Position numbers and translations under genes: made by a program
Notes under the pieces: model-generated
Databases searched by the model: none
The model's input: only the letters and a program-made list of their open reading frames with translations
Told to the model about the DNA's origin: nothing
Shown: one piece after another, positions 13,896 to 21,905 of the stretch
Layout: every line of letters begins with the position of its first letter
How positions within the stretch are numbered: the first letter of the stretch is position 1
Assembly: GCA_002361235.1 (NCBI GenBank)
Contig: DESI01000028.1
Location: 1 to 31,735, forward strand
Length of the DNA: 31,735 nt
From: Porphyromonadaceae bacterium UBA3318
Lineage (GTDB): Bacteria; Bacteroidota; Bacteroidia; Bacteroidales; Muribaculaceae
Direction of reading: 5' to 3'

Positions 13896-15467
13896 ATGAT
13901 AAAGTATCCGGTAAGCGAGTCGAGCTTCAGAGAGATAAGAAGGAATGGATTTGCGTATGTCGACAAGACGATGTACGTGCATCAGCTTGTGGAGACAGGA
14001 AAGTTCTTCTTCCTCAGTCGTCCGCGGCGGTTCGGCAAGAGCCTGCTGATATCCACGATGGACAGTTACTTCCGCGCCGAGCGTGAACTGTTCAAGGGCC
14101 TGGACATCGACCGACTGGAACCGGAGGAGTGGACGGAGTATCCGGTGCTGCGCCTGGACTTTACGCGCCGTGGATATAATACGCCGGAGGATCTTCCTAA
14201 AACTTTGGCCGAGTCCGTGTCCCGATGGGAAACGGAATACGGTATGTCTAATTCCGACGATACTCCGGAGGGGCGTTTCAACAATCTGATTATCGATATA
14301 TATCAGCGAACGGGTAAGCCGGTCGTGATATTGATCGACGAGTATGACAGTCCGATAGTGGACGTACACGGCAATCCGGAGCTGGAACAGCTGAACCGGA
14401 GGGTGCTGCACGATTTCTACCGCGTGATGAAGGCCAATACGGACTATATCAAGTTCGTGTTCCTGACCGGCGTTGGGAAACTGGGGCAGATCAACATTTT
14501 CAGCGGACTGAACAATCTGCTGGACATTTCCCTTGACACTCGATATTCCGCCATCTGCGGCATCACCACACAGGAGCTGACAGATAACTTTGCCGAAGGC
14601 ATCCGGGAACTGGGTGACGACAACGGGTGGAATTATGATGAGACTTTAAACAGACTGAAGAAGCATTACGACGGCTACCATTTCGCAAAGGATATGGTGG
14701 ACATTTATAATCCGTTCAGCCTTATTAAGTCTCTGTTTTTTCGCAGTATCGGTGATTACTGGTTCCAATCCGGCACACCGACCCGTCTGTTGAATCAGTT
14801 TCTGGAGAACGACTGGGGTACGCCGGACCTGGAAGGCACTGTCGTGTCGCAATCCGACCTGGACAGTGGTGATGTGTTGGGCAATAACCTTGCGCTGACC
14901 TGCTACTACACCGGATATCTGACCATTAAGGATTACTGTCAGGATGACGACGAGATCGAATACACGTTGGGTTATCCCAACGTCGAGGTTCGCCGTGGAT
15001 TCTTCAACAACCTGCTGTTGGCCGTGCGTCGGCGTGATGCAATGGAGACCAACAATTTCGTGCGATCGTTGAAAAGATTCATCAGGGACGACGACATCGA
15101 CGGGTTCCTGCATGAGCTGCAGTCGTTCTTAGCTGGCATCCCGTACATGAACCATACCAACAAGGAGTCGCAGTGGCAGAAGGACATACTGATAATAGGC
15201 CGTCTGGTGGGCATCAGCGTCGATGTGGAGCGGCGCACGTCCGACGGGCGCATGGATATGGTGCTGGAAAGCCCGAAAAAGATTTACATCGTCGAGTTCA
15301 AATACGGCGGCACTCCTGAAGAGGCGCTTGCTCAGATTGACGACAAGAAATACGCCCTCCAGTTCGAGAACTCCCTGAACCCCAAGCCAGTGGTGAAAGT
15401 GGGCGTCAACATATCGCCCGACACCCGCACCATCGACGCCTGGACCGTCGCAGCGGACCATGCGTGA
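13896..15467 (+). CDS. AAA-ATPase-like protein with C-terminal PD-(D/E)XK nuclease-type domain
   Basis: A 523-residue protein of the AAA-ATPase_like/DUF1703 (PD-(D/E)XK 9) type, a group present in many copies in Bacteroidetes. The N-terminus FREIRRNGFAYVDKTMYVHQ and the P-loop block SRPRRFGKSLL (about 42-52) are characteristic, with Walker B-like VVILIDEYDSPI near 143-154. The C-terminal domain shows GRMDMVLE (Asp) and YIVEFKYGG (ExK), the catalytic core of the nuclease fold, then AQIDDKKY. The biochemical activity of these proteins is not established; a role in defence or mobile-element biology has been suggested. It has its own promoter and sits as a single gene between housekeeping genes, which fits insertion. 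It appears intact, unlike the decayed relative near 7.6 kb. Confidence 0.88.
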   Translation: MIKYPVSESSFREIRRNGFAYVDKTMYVHQLVETGKFFFLSRPRRFGKSLLISTMDSYFRAERELFKGLDIDRLEPEEWTEYPVLRLDFTRRGYNTPEDLPKTLAESVSRWETEYGMSNSDDTPEGRFNNLIIDIYQRTGKPVVILIDEYDSPIVDVHGNPELEQLNRRVLHDFYRVMKANTDYIKFVFLTGVGKLGQINIFSGLNNLLDISLDTRYSAICGITTQELTDNFAEGIRELGDDNGWNYDETLNRLKKHYDGYHFAKDMVDIYNPFSLIKSLFFRSIGDYWFQSGTPTRLLNQFLENDWGTPDLEGTVVSQSDLDSGDVLGNNLALTCYYTGYLTIKDYCQDDDEIEYTLGYPNVEVRRGFFNNLLLAVRRRDAMETNNFVRSLKRFIRDDDIDGFLHELQSFLAGIPYMNHTNKESQWQKDILIIGRLVGISVDVERRTSDGRMDMVLESPKKIYIVEFKYGGTPEEALAQIDDKKYALQFENSLNPKPVVKVGVNISPDTRTIDAWTVAADHA

Positions 15468-15513
15468 GAAACTTGCCGGCGCTATGAGCGAAAAGGGGCG
15501 GATTTCCGTTGTT

Positions 15514-15531
15514 AGTATAAAGGGATATACT
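15514..15531 (+). promoter_or_regulatory. Short inverted repeat before the alcohol dehydrogenase
   Basis: AGTATA (15514-15519) and TATACT (15526-15531) around AAGGGA, about 50 nt before the ATG. No consensus promoter is seen nearby, so this could be an operator or chance. Confidence 0.25.
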
Positions 15532-15583
15532 GTGCCGTATCGGCAAGTGTGTCCGGGAATGTAGCAACCCAAAAGAAAATATT

Positions 15584-16765
15584 ATGGAAAATTTCAGATA
15601 TTGCTCGCCTACGGAGTTTATCTTCGGACGCGGCGTTCAGTCGGAAACAGGCGCGGCGCTGAAGCGCTATGGTGCCCGGAAAGTGATGATAGTCTATGGC
15701 AGCGACCGCATCAAGAAGGACGGTCTGTTTGATGAGGTGACCGGGTCGCTTGACGCCGAGGGGATAGCCTGGACGGAGTTCGGCGGCATCAGCCCGAACC
15801 CGACGGCGGAGAGCGTTTACGCCGGCATAGCCAAAGCGGTGTCGGAGGGTGTCGACTTCCTTCTTGCCATCGGCGGCGGCAGCCCCATCGACGCAGCCAA
15901 GGGGATAGCCCTCGGCGCAGTGACGACCGAGGATTTCTGGAATTTCTACAACGGCACCTCCCGGCCCGTGGCGGCTCTGCCTGTCGGCGTTGTGCTGACC
16001 ATTCCCGCCGCCGGCAGCGAGGGTAGCGGCAATTCGGTGATCACTAACGAGAAAACGCACCAGAAGATATCGGTGCGCTATCCGTTCCTGCTCCGTCCCC
16101 GATTCGCGGTGATGAATCCGGAGCTGACCTACTCGTTGCCGTGGTTCCAGACGGCCTGCGGCATTGTGGACATGATGGCGCACATATACGAGCGCTATTT
16201 CTCGCCCACGGAGGGCACACAGTTAGTGGACGCATATTCGGAGGCGATACTCCGCGATGTGATGGACGAGGCGGTGACGCTGCGCATGGACGGCGGGAAC
16301 TACGATGCACGCGCCGACGTGATGTGGGCCGGGACATTGGCGCACAACGGACTCTGCGGCGTGGGCAAGACCGAGGACTGGGCATCGCACCGCATGGAGC
16401 ACGAAATTTCGGCATTCTATCATGTGGCGCACGGAGCAGGGTTGGCCGTGATAATTCCGGCTTGGATGCAGTTCTGTGCCAAGCGTAATCCGGACAAGCT
16501 GTGGCGTTTCGCCATCAACGTGATGAGCGTGAATCCCGCCGGCAAGTCCACCGACGACATCATTGCCGAAGGCATCGACGAGCTGAAGCATTTCTATCAC
16601 GACATGGGACTTACCACCAACCTGCGCGAGCTTGTCGGCGAGGAACCCGACATCGAGAAGATGGTGGCGTCACTGCAGCGTAACGTGGGCGATACACTTG
16701 GCGCTTACGTGCCGCTGTCGATGGACGACTGCCGCGAGATATACAGACTGGCCCTGGAGGGATAA
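15584..16765 (+). CDS. Iron-containing alcohol dehydrogenase (YqhD/Bdh-like)
   Basis: A 393-residue group III alcohol dehydrogenase, close to the YqhD/butanol dehydrogenase branch, which reduces aldehydes with NAD(P)H in the cytoplasm. The nucleotide-binding GGGSPIDAAKG lies at 97-107 and PAAGSEGSGNSVIT at 141-154 is typical of the branch. The metal ligands correspond to D196, H200, H269 and H283 (in GIVDMMAH and EDWASHRMEHEISAFYHVAHGAGL). All four are present, so the enzyme should be active. It ends 18 bp before the acyl-CoA synthetase gene on the same strand, so the pair may form an operon that links aldehyde reduction and fatty-acid activation. The cofactor choice (NADPH or NADH) is not certain. 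Confidence 0.9.
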   Translation: MENFRYCSPTEFIFGRGVQSETGAALKRYGARKVMIVYGSDRIKKDGLFDEVTGSLDAEGIAWTEFGGISPNPTAESVYAGIAKAVSEGVDFLLAIGGGSPIDAAKGIALGAVTTEDFWNFYNGTSRPVAALPVGVVLTIPAAGSEGSGNSVITNEKTHQKISVRYPFLLRPRFAVMNPELTYSLPWFQTACGIVDMMAHIYERYFSPTEGTQLVDAYSEAILRDVMDEAVTLRMDGGNYDARADVMWAGTLAHNGLCGVGKTEDWASHRMEHEISAFYHVAHGAGLAVIIPAWMQFCAKRNPDKLWRFAINVMSVNPAGKSTDDIIAEGIDELKHFYHDMGLTTNLRELVGEEPDIEKMVASLQRNVGDTLGAYVPLSMDDCREIYRLALEG

Positions 16766-16783
16766 CCGCTCACATAGCATTAC

Positions 16784-18442
16784 ATGGAGATTACGAATTT
16801 TATCAAGCTGTACGAAAAGAGCTTCCGGGAGAATTGGGAACTGCCCGCACTCAGCGATTACGTGACAGGCAAGACCATCAATTATAGCGAACTGGCTATT
16901 AACATAGCCAAGATGCACCTGTTTTTCAACAATATGGGAATCAAGCCGGGTGCGAAGATAGCGATATGCGGCCGCGACTCGATGAACTGGGTGATGGTGT
17001 ATCTGGCCACCGTGACATACGGTGCGGTGATAGTCCCCATCCTGGCAGAATTCAATCCTCACGACGTGACGCACATCGTGAACCATTCGGAGGCCGAACT
17101 GCTGTTCGTGTCCAAATCGGTGTGGGAGCCGATGGAACCCGACATGCTGCTTAACCTGAAGGGCGTGCTGAGCATCGAGGACTTCAAGTGTCTGGAGGAG
17201 CGTCCGGGATTCGAGATGAACCGTACGCTGCGGCTGCTGACGCGCCGCTTCCGGTCGCTGTATCCCCGCGGATACCGCCCCGAAAACGTGTGCTACATAG
17301 ACCGCGACAATTCGGAGGTGGTGGAGATAAACTATACGTCGGGCACCACGGGATTCTCGAAGGGCGTTATGCTGACGGGCGAGAACCTGGCGGGCAACGT
17401 ATGCTTCGGCATCGACACGCAGCTGCATTTCCGCAGCAGCCGCGCCCTGGCGTTCCTGCCCATGGCACATGCATACGGATGCGCTTTCGATATGCTGACC
17501 CCTATGGCCGTGGGATCGCATGTCACCATCCTGGGCAAGACCCCGTCGCCGCGTATCCTGATACAGGCCATGAACCAGGTGCGCCCCAACCTGGTGATAT
17601 GCGTGCCGCTGATATTGGAGAAGATATACAAGAACCAGATTCTGCCCATGATTTCGAAAGGCGCGGTGCGCTGGACCCTGGCGGTGCCGTTCCTGGACTC
17701 GTACATCTATGCCAAGATACGCCGCAAGTTGGTCGATGCCTTCGGCGGCAATTTCGAGCAGGTGATAGTGGGCGGCGCGCCTCTGAACCATGAGGTAGAG
17801 GAATTCCTGCACAAGATCAAGTTCCCGTTCACCGTGGGCTACGGCATGACGGAATGCGGCCCGCTGATCAGCTACACGCATTGGAAAAAGTTCGTGCCCG
17901 GTTCGTCGGGACGACTGCTGCCCGACATGGAGGCCATGATACTGTCGGACGATTCGGAACACACTCCGGGCGAGATTTGTGTCAAGGGCCCGAACGTGAT
18001 GAAGGGTTATTACAAGAATCCCCAGGCCACGGAACAGGTGCTGGACGACAAGGGATGGCTCAAGACCGGCGACATGGGCACCATGACGCCCGACGGCACG
18101 CTGTTCCTGCGCGGCCGCAGCAAGACCATGATACTGTCTGCCTCCGGCCAGAACATCTATCCCGAGGAGATCGAGGCCAAGCTGAACAACATGCCCTTCG
18201 TGGCCGAAAGCCTTGTGGTGGAGCGCGACGGCAAACTGGTGGCCCTGGTCTATCCCGATTTCGACGCGCTCGACCGCCTTGAGGTGCCTGTGGCCGATAT
18301 GGACAACACCATGGAGAATATCCGCAAGGAGCTGAACGGCCTGGTGGCCCCATACGAAAGGATATCGAAAATAATCCTGATGCCCAACGAGTTCCAGAAG
18401 ACTCCGAAGCGAAGCATCAAGCGGTTCCTGTACACCCGATAG
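16784..18442 (+). CDS. Long-chain-type acyl-CoA synthetase (AMP-binding)
   Basis: A 552-residue ANL-superfamily adenylate-forming enzyme that activates fatty acids with ATP and CoA. The P-loop-like A3 motif INYTSGTTGFSKGVML is at 183-197. Later motifs are GYGMTECGPLIS (about 350), LKTGDMGTM (about 428, the ribose-binding Asp) and the C-terminal TPKRSIKRFL, which carries the catalytic Lys. Chain-length preference cannot be read. The short start (MEITNFIKLYEKSFRENWEL) is typical of Bacteroidetes members. It follows the alcohol dehydrogenase by 18 bp. GC content is high. Confidence 0.9.
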   Translation: MEITNFIKLYEKSFRENWELPALSDYVTGKTINYSELAINIAKMHLFFNNMGIKPGAKIAICGRDSMNWVMVYLATVTYGAVIVPILAEFNPHDVTHIVNHSEAELLFVSKSVWEPMEPDMLLNLKGVLSIEDFKCLEERPGFEMNRTLRLLTRRFRSLYPRGYRPENVCYIDRDNSEVVEINYTSGTTGFSKGVMLTGENLAGNVCFGIDTQLHFRSSRALAFLPMAHAYGCAFDMLTPMAVGSHVTILGKTPSPRILIQAMNQVRPNLVICVPLILEKIYKNQILPMISKGAVRWTLAVPFLDSYIYAKIRRKLVDAFGGNFEQVIVGGAPLNHEVEEFLHKIKFPFTVGYGMTECGPLISYTHWKKFVPGSSGRLLPDMEAMILSDDSEHTPGEICVKGPNVMKGYYKNPQATEQVLDDKGWLKTGDMGTMTPDGTLFLRGRSKTMILSASGQNIYPEEIEAKLNNMPFVAESLVVERDGKLVALVYPDFDALDRLEVPVADMDNTMENIRKELNGLVAPYERISKIILMPNEFQKTPKRSIKRFLYTR

Positions 18443-18525
18443 GTTCACGCGTCTTGTGCGGTTGGATCCGCACGTCAGAACCTTCTACAGTGTGTAAACG
18501 TTTCCATAACAAAAAAGCAAAGGTT

Positions 18526-18828
18526 ATGGAAAATAAGGATTTGACTACCGGGAATTCGAGTGACATTGATGCACGCCGTGCCGAGTTGGGCATGGAGAAT
18601 GCGCGTCTGGGGGCGCAGTCGGCCGGTCTGAAGCTGCTGATGTGGCTGATAATCATTACGGTGTGCGGCATCATCGCCTGTGCCGTGCTGGCTGTGCTAA
18701 AGATTGCGGTGCAGTCGATAGTGGTGGTGGTGGCCGTTCTGCTGGCCATCGGCCTTGTGGCCGTGATCGGTTACAACGCCGTCAAGGTCAAGATCAAGGA
18801 GCACCGTGTCGAGAAGGACGACGAATAA
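18526..18828 (+). CDS. Small membrane protein with two transmembrane helices
   Basis: A 100-residue product when started at MENKDLTTGNSS; the longer frame from 18454 would include untypical sequence and a hairpin. A polar N-terminal helix (SDIDARRAELGMENARLGAQSAG) precedes two hydrophobic segments, LLMWLIIITVCGIIACAVLAVL (about 36-57) and SIVVVVAVLLAIGLVAVIGY (about 64-83), then a charged tail (KVKIKEHRVEKDDE). I do not recognise the family. It lies between the acyl-CoA synthetase and a convergent terminator. Confidence 0.65.
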   Translation: MENKDLTTGNSSDIDARRAELGMENARLGAQSAGLKLLMWLIIITVCGIIACAVLAVLKIAVQSIVVVVAVLLAIGLVAVIGYNAVKVKIKEHRVEKDDE

Positions 18829-18859
18829 TCCTCCCGACAACGTATAGAACAGACACTCG

Positions 18860-18896
18860 AAAAGTCAGCACTCGGAAACGGGCGCTGACTTTTTTG
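18860..18896. terminator. Bidirectional terminator between convergent genes
   Basis: AAAAGTCAGC (18860-18869) pairs with GCTGACTTTT (18884-18893). On the plus strand six T follow; on the minus strand the A-run gives T. It serves both the small membrane protein and the C69 dipeptidase gene, which ends at 18914. Confidence 0.85.
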
Positions 18897-18913
18897 TTGT
18901 GTCGGATTGGGAA

Positions 18914-20587
18914 TTATTTGGTGGGGGCGGACTTGATGAGGAAGTGGTCGCCCGATTCCTTGACGATGTTCTCGTAGTATTTCTTGTCGTAGCCGGGGAA
19001 TTCGGGGTAGACGGGCACGCCGTACTGCGACTTGATGAAGTTGCCGTCGGCATCGGTCTTCTTGCGGTTGCCGTCCATGAATTTTACGAAAAGATATACT
19101 GCCAGGTCGCGGTAACGATCTGTGGCCTCCTTGGCGTCCTGCGCGCCGAGCGCGTTGACTGCGTTGCGGTATGCGTCCATGTCGCCGGCCTCGACCATGG
19201 CTTTCAGTTTCGGGTCGTTGGCCTTGACCTGCTCGAAGAATCCTTTCTCCAGCTTGTTCTGCACTTTTCGGATGTCGGGAATCATCATGTCGTAGCGGTG
19301 GTATGCCTCGTTGGCCACGATGTTGTTGACCCAGAAGTTGGAGTTGATGTCGAATGTGTTTACGTCACCCTGCGCCAGTTCGGCGGGAACTTCGGTCATG
19401 CCGCAGTACAGGGGCATATATACCGATGTGTTGGTGTCGTCGGTGCCGAACCAGAATACGCCGCCCACGGGGTCGGGGAGCCAGTCGCGGCTCTGCGACA
19501 CGAAGCTCCAGCCGGTCTGCTGCGTGGCGATGGCGCGTTCCATCAGGTATTTCTTGCCGTCCACCTCATATTCCATGGGACGCCAGCGGTAAGGCACGTG
19601 GTACGGTCCGGCGCCTACGTCCTGCGTCATGTCGTAGGGAGTGCCCTGGAACTGGTCGCGCATGGCGTCCTGCATCCCTTCGGGGCTGACCTTGCGGTCG
19701 GGGATGATGTAGAGGGGCATCGGCTCGTTGCTGTCGGCGTTGACCCAGGCGAAGTACCGGTCGACGCCGTCGTTGAAGCGGCGGAAGTATGACCAAACGC
19801 GGGCGTCGCAGCCACGGCGCGTGGACGGATCATGCTCGGCGAAAGCGTCGGCAAACGAGAAATCCTGGTCCTTGCCGGTGAAGTAGCCGCGCTTTCGGGC
19901 GAATTTGATCATGTCCTTGGCGTAACGCACGTTCTCCTTGTCCTTCAGGTCCACCTTGCGGATGCGTGGCTCGTTGGCGTGGCCGGAGATGGCGTTGTCG
20001 GGGATGCGCACGGCAATCCACACGGCGCCTTTCTCGGCACCCTTGCCTATCATTTCCATCACCCACACCTCGTTCTTGTCGGCGATGGTGAATGATTCGC
20101 CCTCGCTGGCATAGCCGTATTTCTCCACCAGGTCGGTCATCACGTCAATGGCCTCGCGGGCGTTCCTGGCGCGCTCCAGTGTAACGTATATCAGCGAACC
20201 ATAGTCCATTACGGACTGACCGGTGGTGTCGGCCAGCTCCTCGCGGCCGCCCCATGTGCTCTCGCCGATGGCCAGCTGATGCTCGTTCATGTTGCCCACC
20301 ACGTTGTAGGTCTCGGCCACCTGGGGAATTTCGCCCAAAGGCTTGCCGGTGTCCCAGTCGGTTATCTTGCGCATGGCGCCCTTGGGATGCCTGGCTGCCG
20401 GCGAATGGTGCAGGAAGCCGAATAGGTTGTGGGAGTCGGCCGAATAGGACATCATCACCGAGCCGTCGGTGGTGGCTCCCTTGCCGGCTATCAGGTTGGT
20501 GCATGCCGACGAATCGGCGGTGACTGCGGCGGCGAGTAGCGCCACTGCCGCGAGTGCTTTTGCTGTAAGGCTGTTCGTTATGTTCAT
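18914..20587 (-). CDS. Peptidase family C69 (PepD-like dipeptidase)
   Basis: A 557-residue secreted peptidase. The N-terminal hydrophobic stretch ends in TADSSAC, so cleavage before Cys29 would expose the Ntn-hydrolase nucleophile, as in C69 enzymes. The mature start CTNLIAGKGATTDGSVMMSYSADSH is the family signature, followed by NEHQLAIGESTWGGREEL (about 110-127) and GSLIYVTLERARNAREAIDVM. PepD-type enzymes cleave dipeptides; here export to the periplasm or outer membrane is expected. A later GGVFWFGTDDTNTSVYMPLY block is typical. It has its own promoter. With the oligopeptide transporter it fits peptide scavenging. Confidence 0.9.
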   Translation of the reverse strand: MNITNSLTAKALAAVALLAAAVTADSSACTNLIAGKGATTDGSVMMSYSADSHNLFGFLHHSPAARHPKGAMRKITDWDTGKPLGEIPQVAETYNVVGNMNEHQLAIGESTWGGREELADTTGQSVMDYGSLIYVTLERARNAREAIDVMTDLVEKYGYASEGESFTIADKNEVWVMEMIGKGAEKGAVWIAVRIPDNAISGHANEPRIRKVDLKDKENVRYAKDMIKFARKRGYFTGKDQDFSFADAFAEHDPSTRRGCDARVWSYFRRFNDGVDRYFAWVNADSNEPMPLYIIPDRKVSPEGMQDAMRDQFQGTPYDMTQDVGAGPYHVPYRWRPMEYEVDGKKYLMERAIATQQTGWSFVSQSRDWLPDPVGGVFWFGTDDTNTSVYMPLYCGMTEVPAELAQGDVNTFDINSNFWVNNIVANEAYHRYDMMIPDIRKVQNKLEKGFFEQVKANDPKLKAMVEAGDMDAYRNAVNALGAQDAKEATDRYRDLAVYLFVKFMDGNRKKTDADGNFIKSQYGVPVYPEFPGYDKKYYENIVKESGDHFLIKSAPTK

Positions 20588-20626
20588 ATTGTATCGTTGT
20601 TTCGTCTGAAAAACCGTTTTGCTCCG

Positions 20627-20658
20627 CTAAGTTAATAAGAAACGGTTATTAAAACAAG
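20627..20658 (-). promoter_or_regulatory. Promoter of the C69 dipeptidase gene
   Basis: On the minus strand TAACTTAG (20634-20627), one base off the -7 consensus, with CTTG (20658-20655) 20 nt upstream. The leader is about 35 nt. Confidence 0.55.
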
Positions 20659-20724
20659 TGTAATCTTATATCGCTTTGAATATGAGTCTGTTTTGATCGA
20701 AAAACAGAGTTGGGATATGGACAT

Positions 20725-20793
20725 AAAAAAATTGATTGTCATCACGACAACCAATCTTGCGTTAACCTTAAAAATCTAATACCATGAAAAACT
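20725..20793 (-). ncRNA. Candidate small RNA with intrinsic terminator
   Basis: On the minus strand a -7 box TAACTTTG lies at 20806-20799; downstream is a short unstructured stretch (CATGGTATTAG, TTTTTAAGGTTAACGCAAG) and then a 10-bp stem: ATTGGTTGTC (20755-20746) with GACAATCAAT (20740-20731) around GTGAT, followed by seven T (20731-20725). That is a full promoter-like start and an intrinsic end about 70 nt apart, with no gene between. The -33 side is weak (TTG only 16 nt upstream). The gap 20588-21072 otherwise holds the dipeptidase promoter and the 30-bp repeats. The sequence resembles a motif I associate with other Bacteroidales intergenic regions; I cannot confirm this here. Confidence 0.5.
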
Positions 20794-20953
20794 CGATGCA
20801 AAGTTACAAAATATTTCAAAAACAATGTTATATAACATAAGAAAATTCGCTGTATTTAATATAAATTAACAATATCGAGCTGTATATGATTTTATATTAA
20901 CACAAGTTTGCAAATATGCGGATGCTTCAACCTTTTGTCGCTTCAGTCTGAGC

Positions 20954-21055
20954 TGCATAAAACCAAGCAGGTTTGCCACGCGACGCATGAAAATACGCAG
21001 GTCAGCCACGCGGTGCATGAAAATACGCAGGTTTGCCACGCGGTGCGTAAAAGTA
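20954..21055. repeat. 30-bp tandem repeats, about three and a half copies
   Basis: Copies start at 20968, 20998 and 21028, each CAGGTTTGCCACGCG followed by GYGCATGAAAATACG with few changes; a degraded partial unit precedes them and the last ends near 21055. A period of 30 bp keeps a reading frame (QVCHATHENT-like on the plus strand), but no credible gene contains it. It lies just past the stop of the glycosyltransferase gene at 21073. Confidence 0.85.
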
Positions 21056-21072
21056 AATACCTCGAGGGGAAT

Positions 21073-21903
21073 TTACCGGGTGCGCTTGCGGAAAAGGTGG
21101 CGGTAGGTGAATTCGGTGATCTTAGGGGATGTGGATTTGACCAGCACCCGGACCATCGGGTAAATCTGGCGCCAGTTGCAGGGACCGTAAAGGCGGCGGA
21201 TACCTTTGGAATAGATGTCGTATTCGTTGCGGAGCGTGATTTTGGTGCTGCGTTTGCGGTAGGTCTCGGAGGTGCGCCGGAATTTCAGCACCGTTTCGGG
21301 GATGTTGTTGATGACACGTCCCGCGGCCAGGATGTCGTACCACAGTTTCAGGTCCTGGTTTTTCTGGTAGTTCTCGTCATAACCGAATCCCTCCTTGAAA
21401 ATGGAGGCCCGCAGGAATGCCGTGGGATGGTTTATGGGGTTGGCCTTGACAATGTATTTCCTGATTTGTTTCAGGTCGGCGGGATAGATGCGTATTTCGC
21501 CGGGCCTGTCGTTCTCGTCTATTTCCTGCACGGCGCCGCCCAAAACGACAACCTCCGGATGCCGCTCCATGTATCGCAGCTGGTCGGCGAAGCGGTTGGG
21601 CAGCGACACGTCATCGCTGTCCATACGGGCGAAGTAGTCGCCTGTGGCAACTTGTATGGCCTCGTTCAGCGATTTGGTCAGGCCCAGGTTTTCGGGATTG
21701 CAGATGATGCGCATCTTGTCGCCAAGTTCGGACTGCCATTTGTTTACGATTGTGTCGAGTTCCGGACCGAGGGGGCCGTCCTTGATCAGCACTATCTGGT
21801 TCGGCATCACCGTCTGGTCGGTCCATACGCTGCGCAGGGCCCGGTCGAAATACTCGGGCTTCTCGGATTTATATACGGACATCAGTACGGAAATCGTGGC
21901 CAT
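21073..21903 (-). CDS. Glycosyltransferase family 2
   Basis: A 276-residue GT-A-fold enzyme. ISVLMSVYKSEKPEYFDRALRSVWTDQ is the nucleotide-sugar-binding N-terminus; ENLGLTKSLNEAIQVATGDYFARMDSDD (to residue 98) ends in the DxD-type metal motif DSDD (95-98). A hydrophilic C-terminal region (RTSETYRKRSTKITLRNEYDIY) is typical of Bacteroidetes capsule or exopolysaccharide transferases. The sugar donor is not readable. It is the last gene of a four-gene minus-strand operon, separated from the beta-propeller gene by 2 bp. Being cytoplasmic it probably acts on a lipid-linked glycan. Confidence 0.88.
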   Translation of the reverse strand: MATISVLMSVYKSEKPEYFDRALRSVWTDQTVMPNQIVLIKDGPLGPELDTIVNKWQSELGDKMRIICNPENLGLTKSLNEAIQVATGDYFARMDSDDVSLPNRFADQLRYMERHPEVVVLGGAVQEIDENDRPGEIRIYPADLKQIRKYIVKANPINHPTAFLRASIFKEGFGYDENYQKNQDLKLWYDILAAGRVINNIPETVLKFRRTSETYRKRSTKITLRNEYDIYSKGIRRLYGPCNWRQIYPMVRVLVKSTSPKITEFTYRHLFRKRTR

Positions 21904-21905
21904 TG

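Noticed and set aside
16670..18448. A 592-codon minus-strand frame opposite the acyl-CoA synthetase
   Set aside because: A shadow frame, with His/Gln/Arg-rich translation and no domain; the plus-strand gene has all adenylation motifs.
20784..20840. An 18-residue plus-strand frame MKNSMQSYKIFQKQCYIT
   Set aside because: It runs opposite the candidate small RNA and its promoter, and no RBS or family supports it.
20968..21055. The 30-bp repeat array as a CRISPR
   Set aside because: The units are contiguous with no unique spacers between them, and no cas gene is present.
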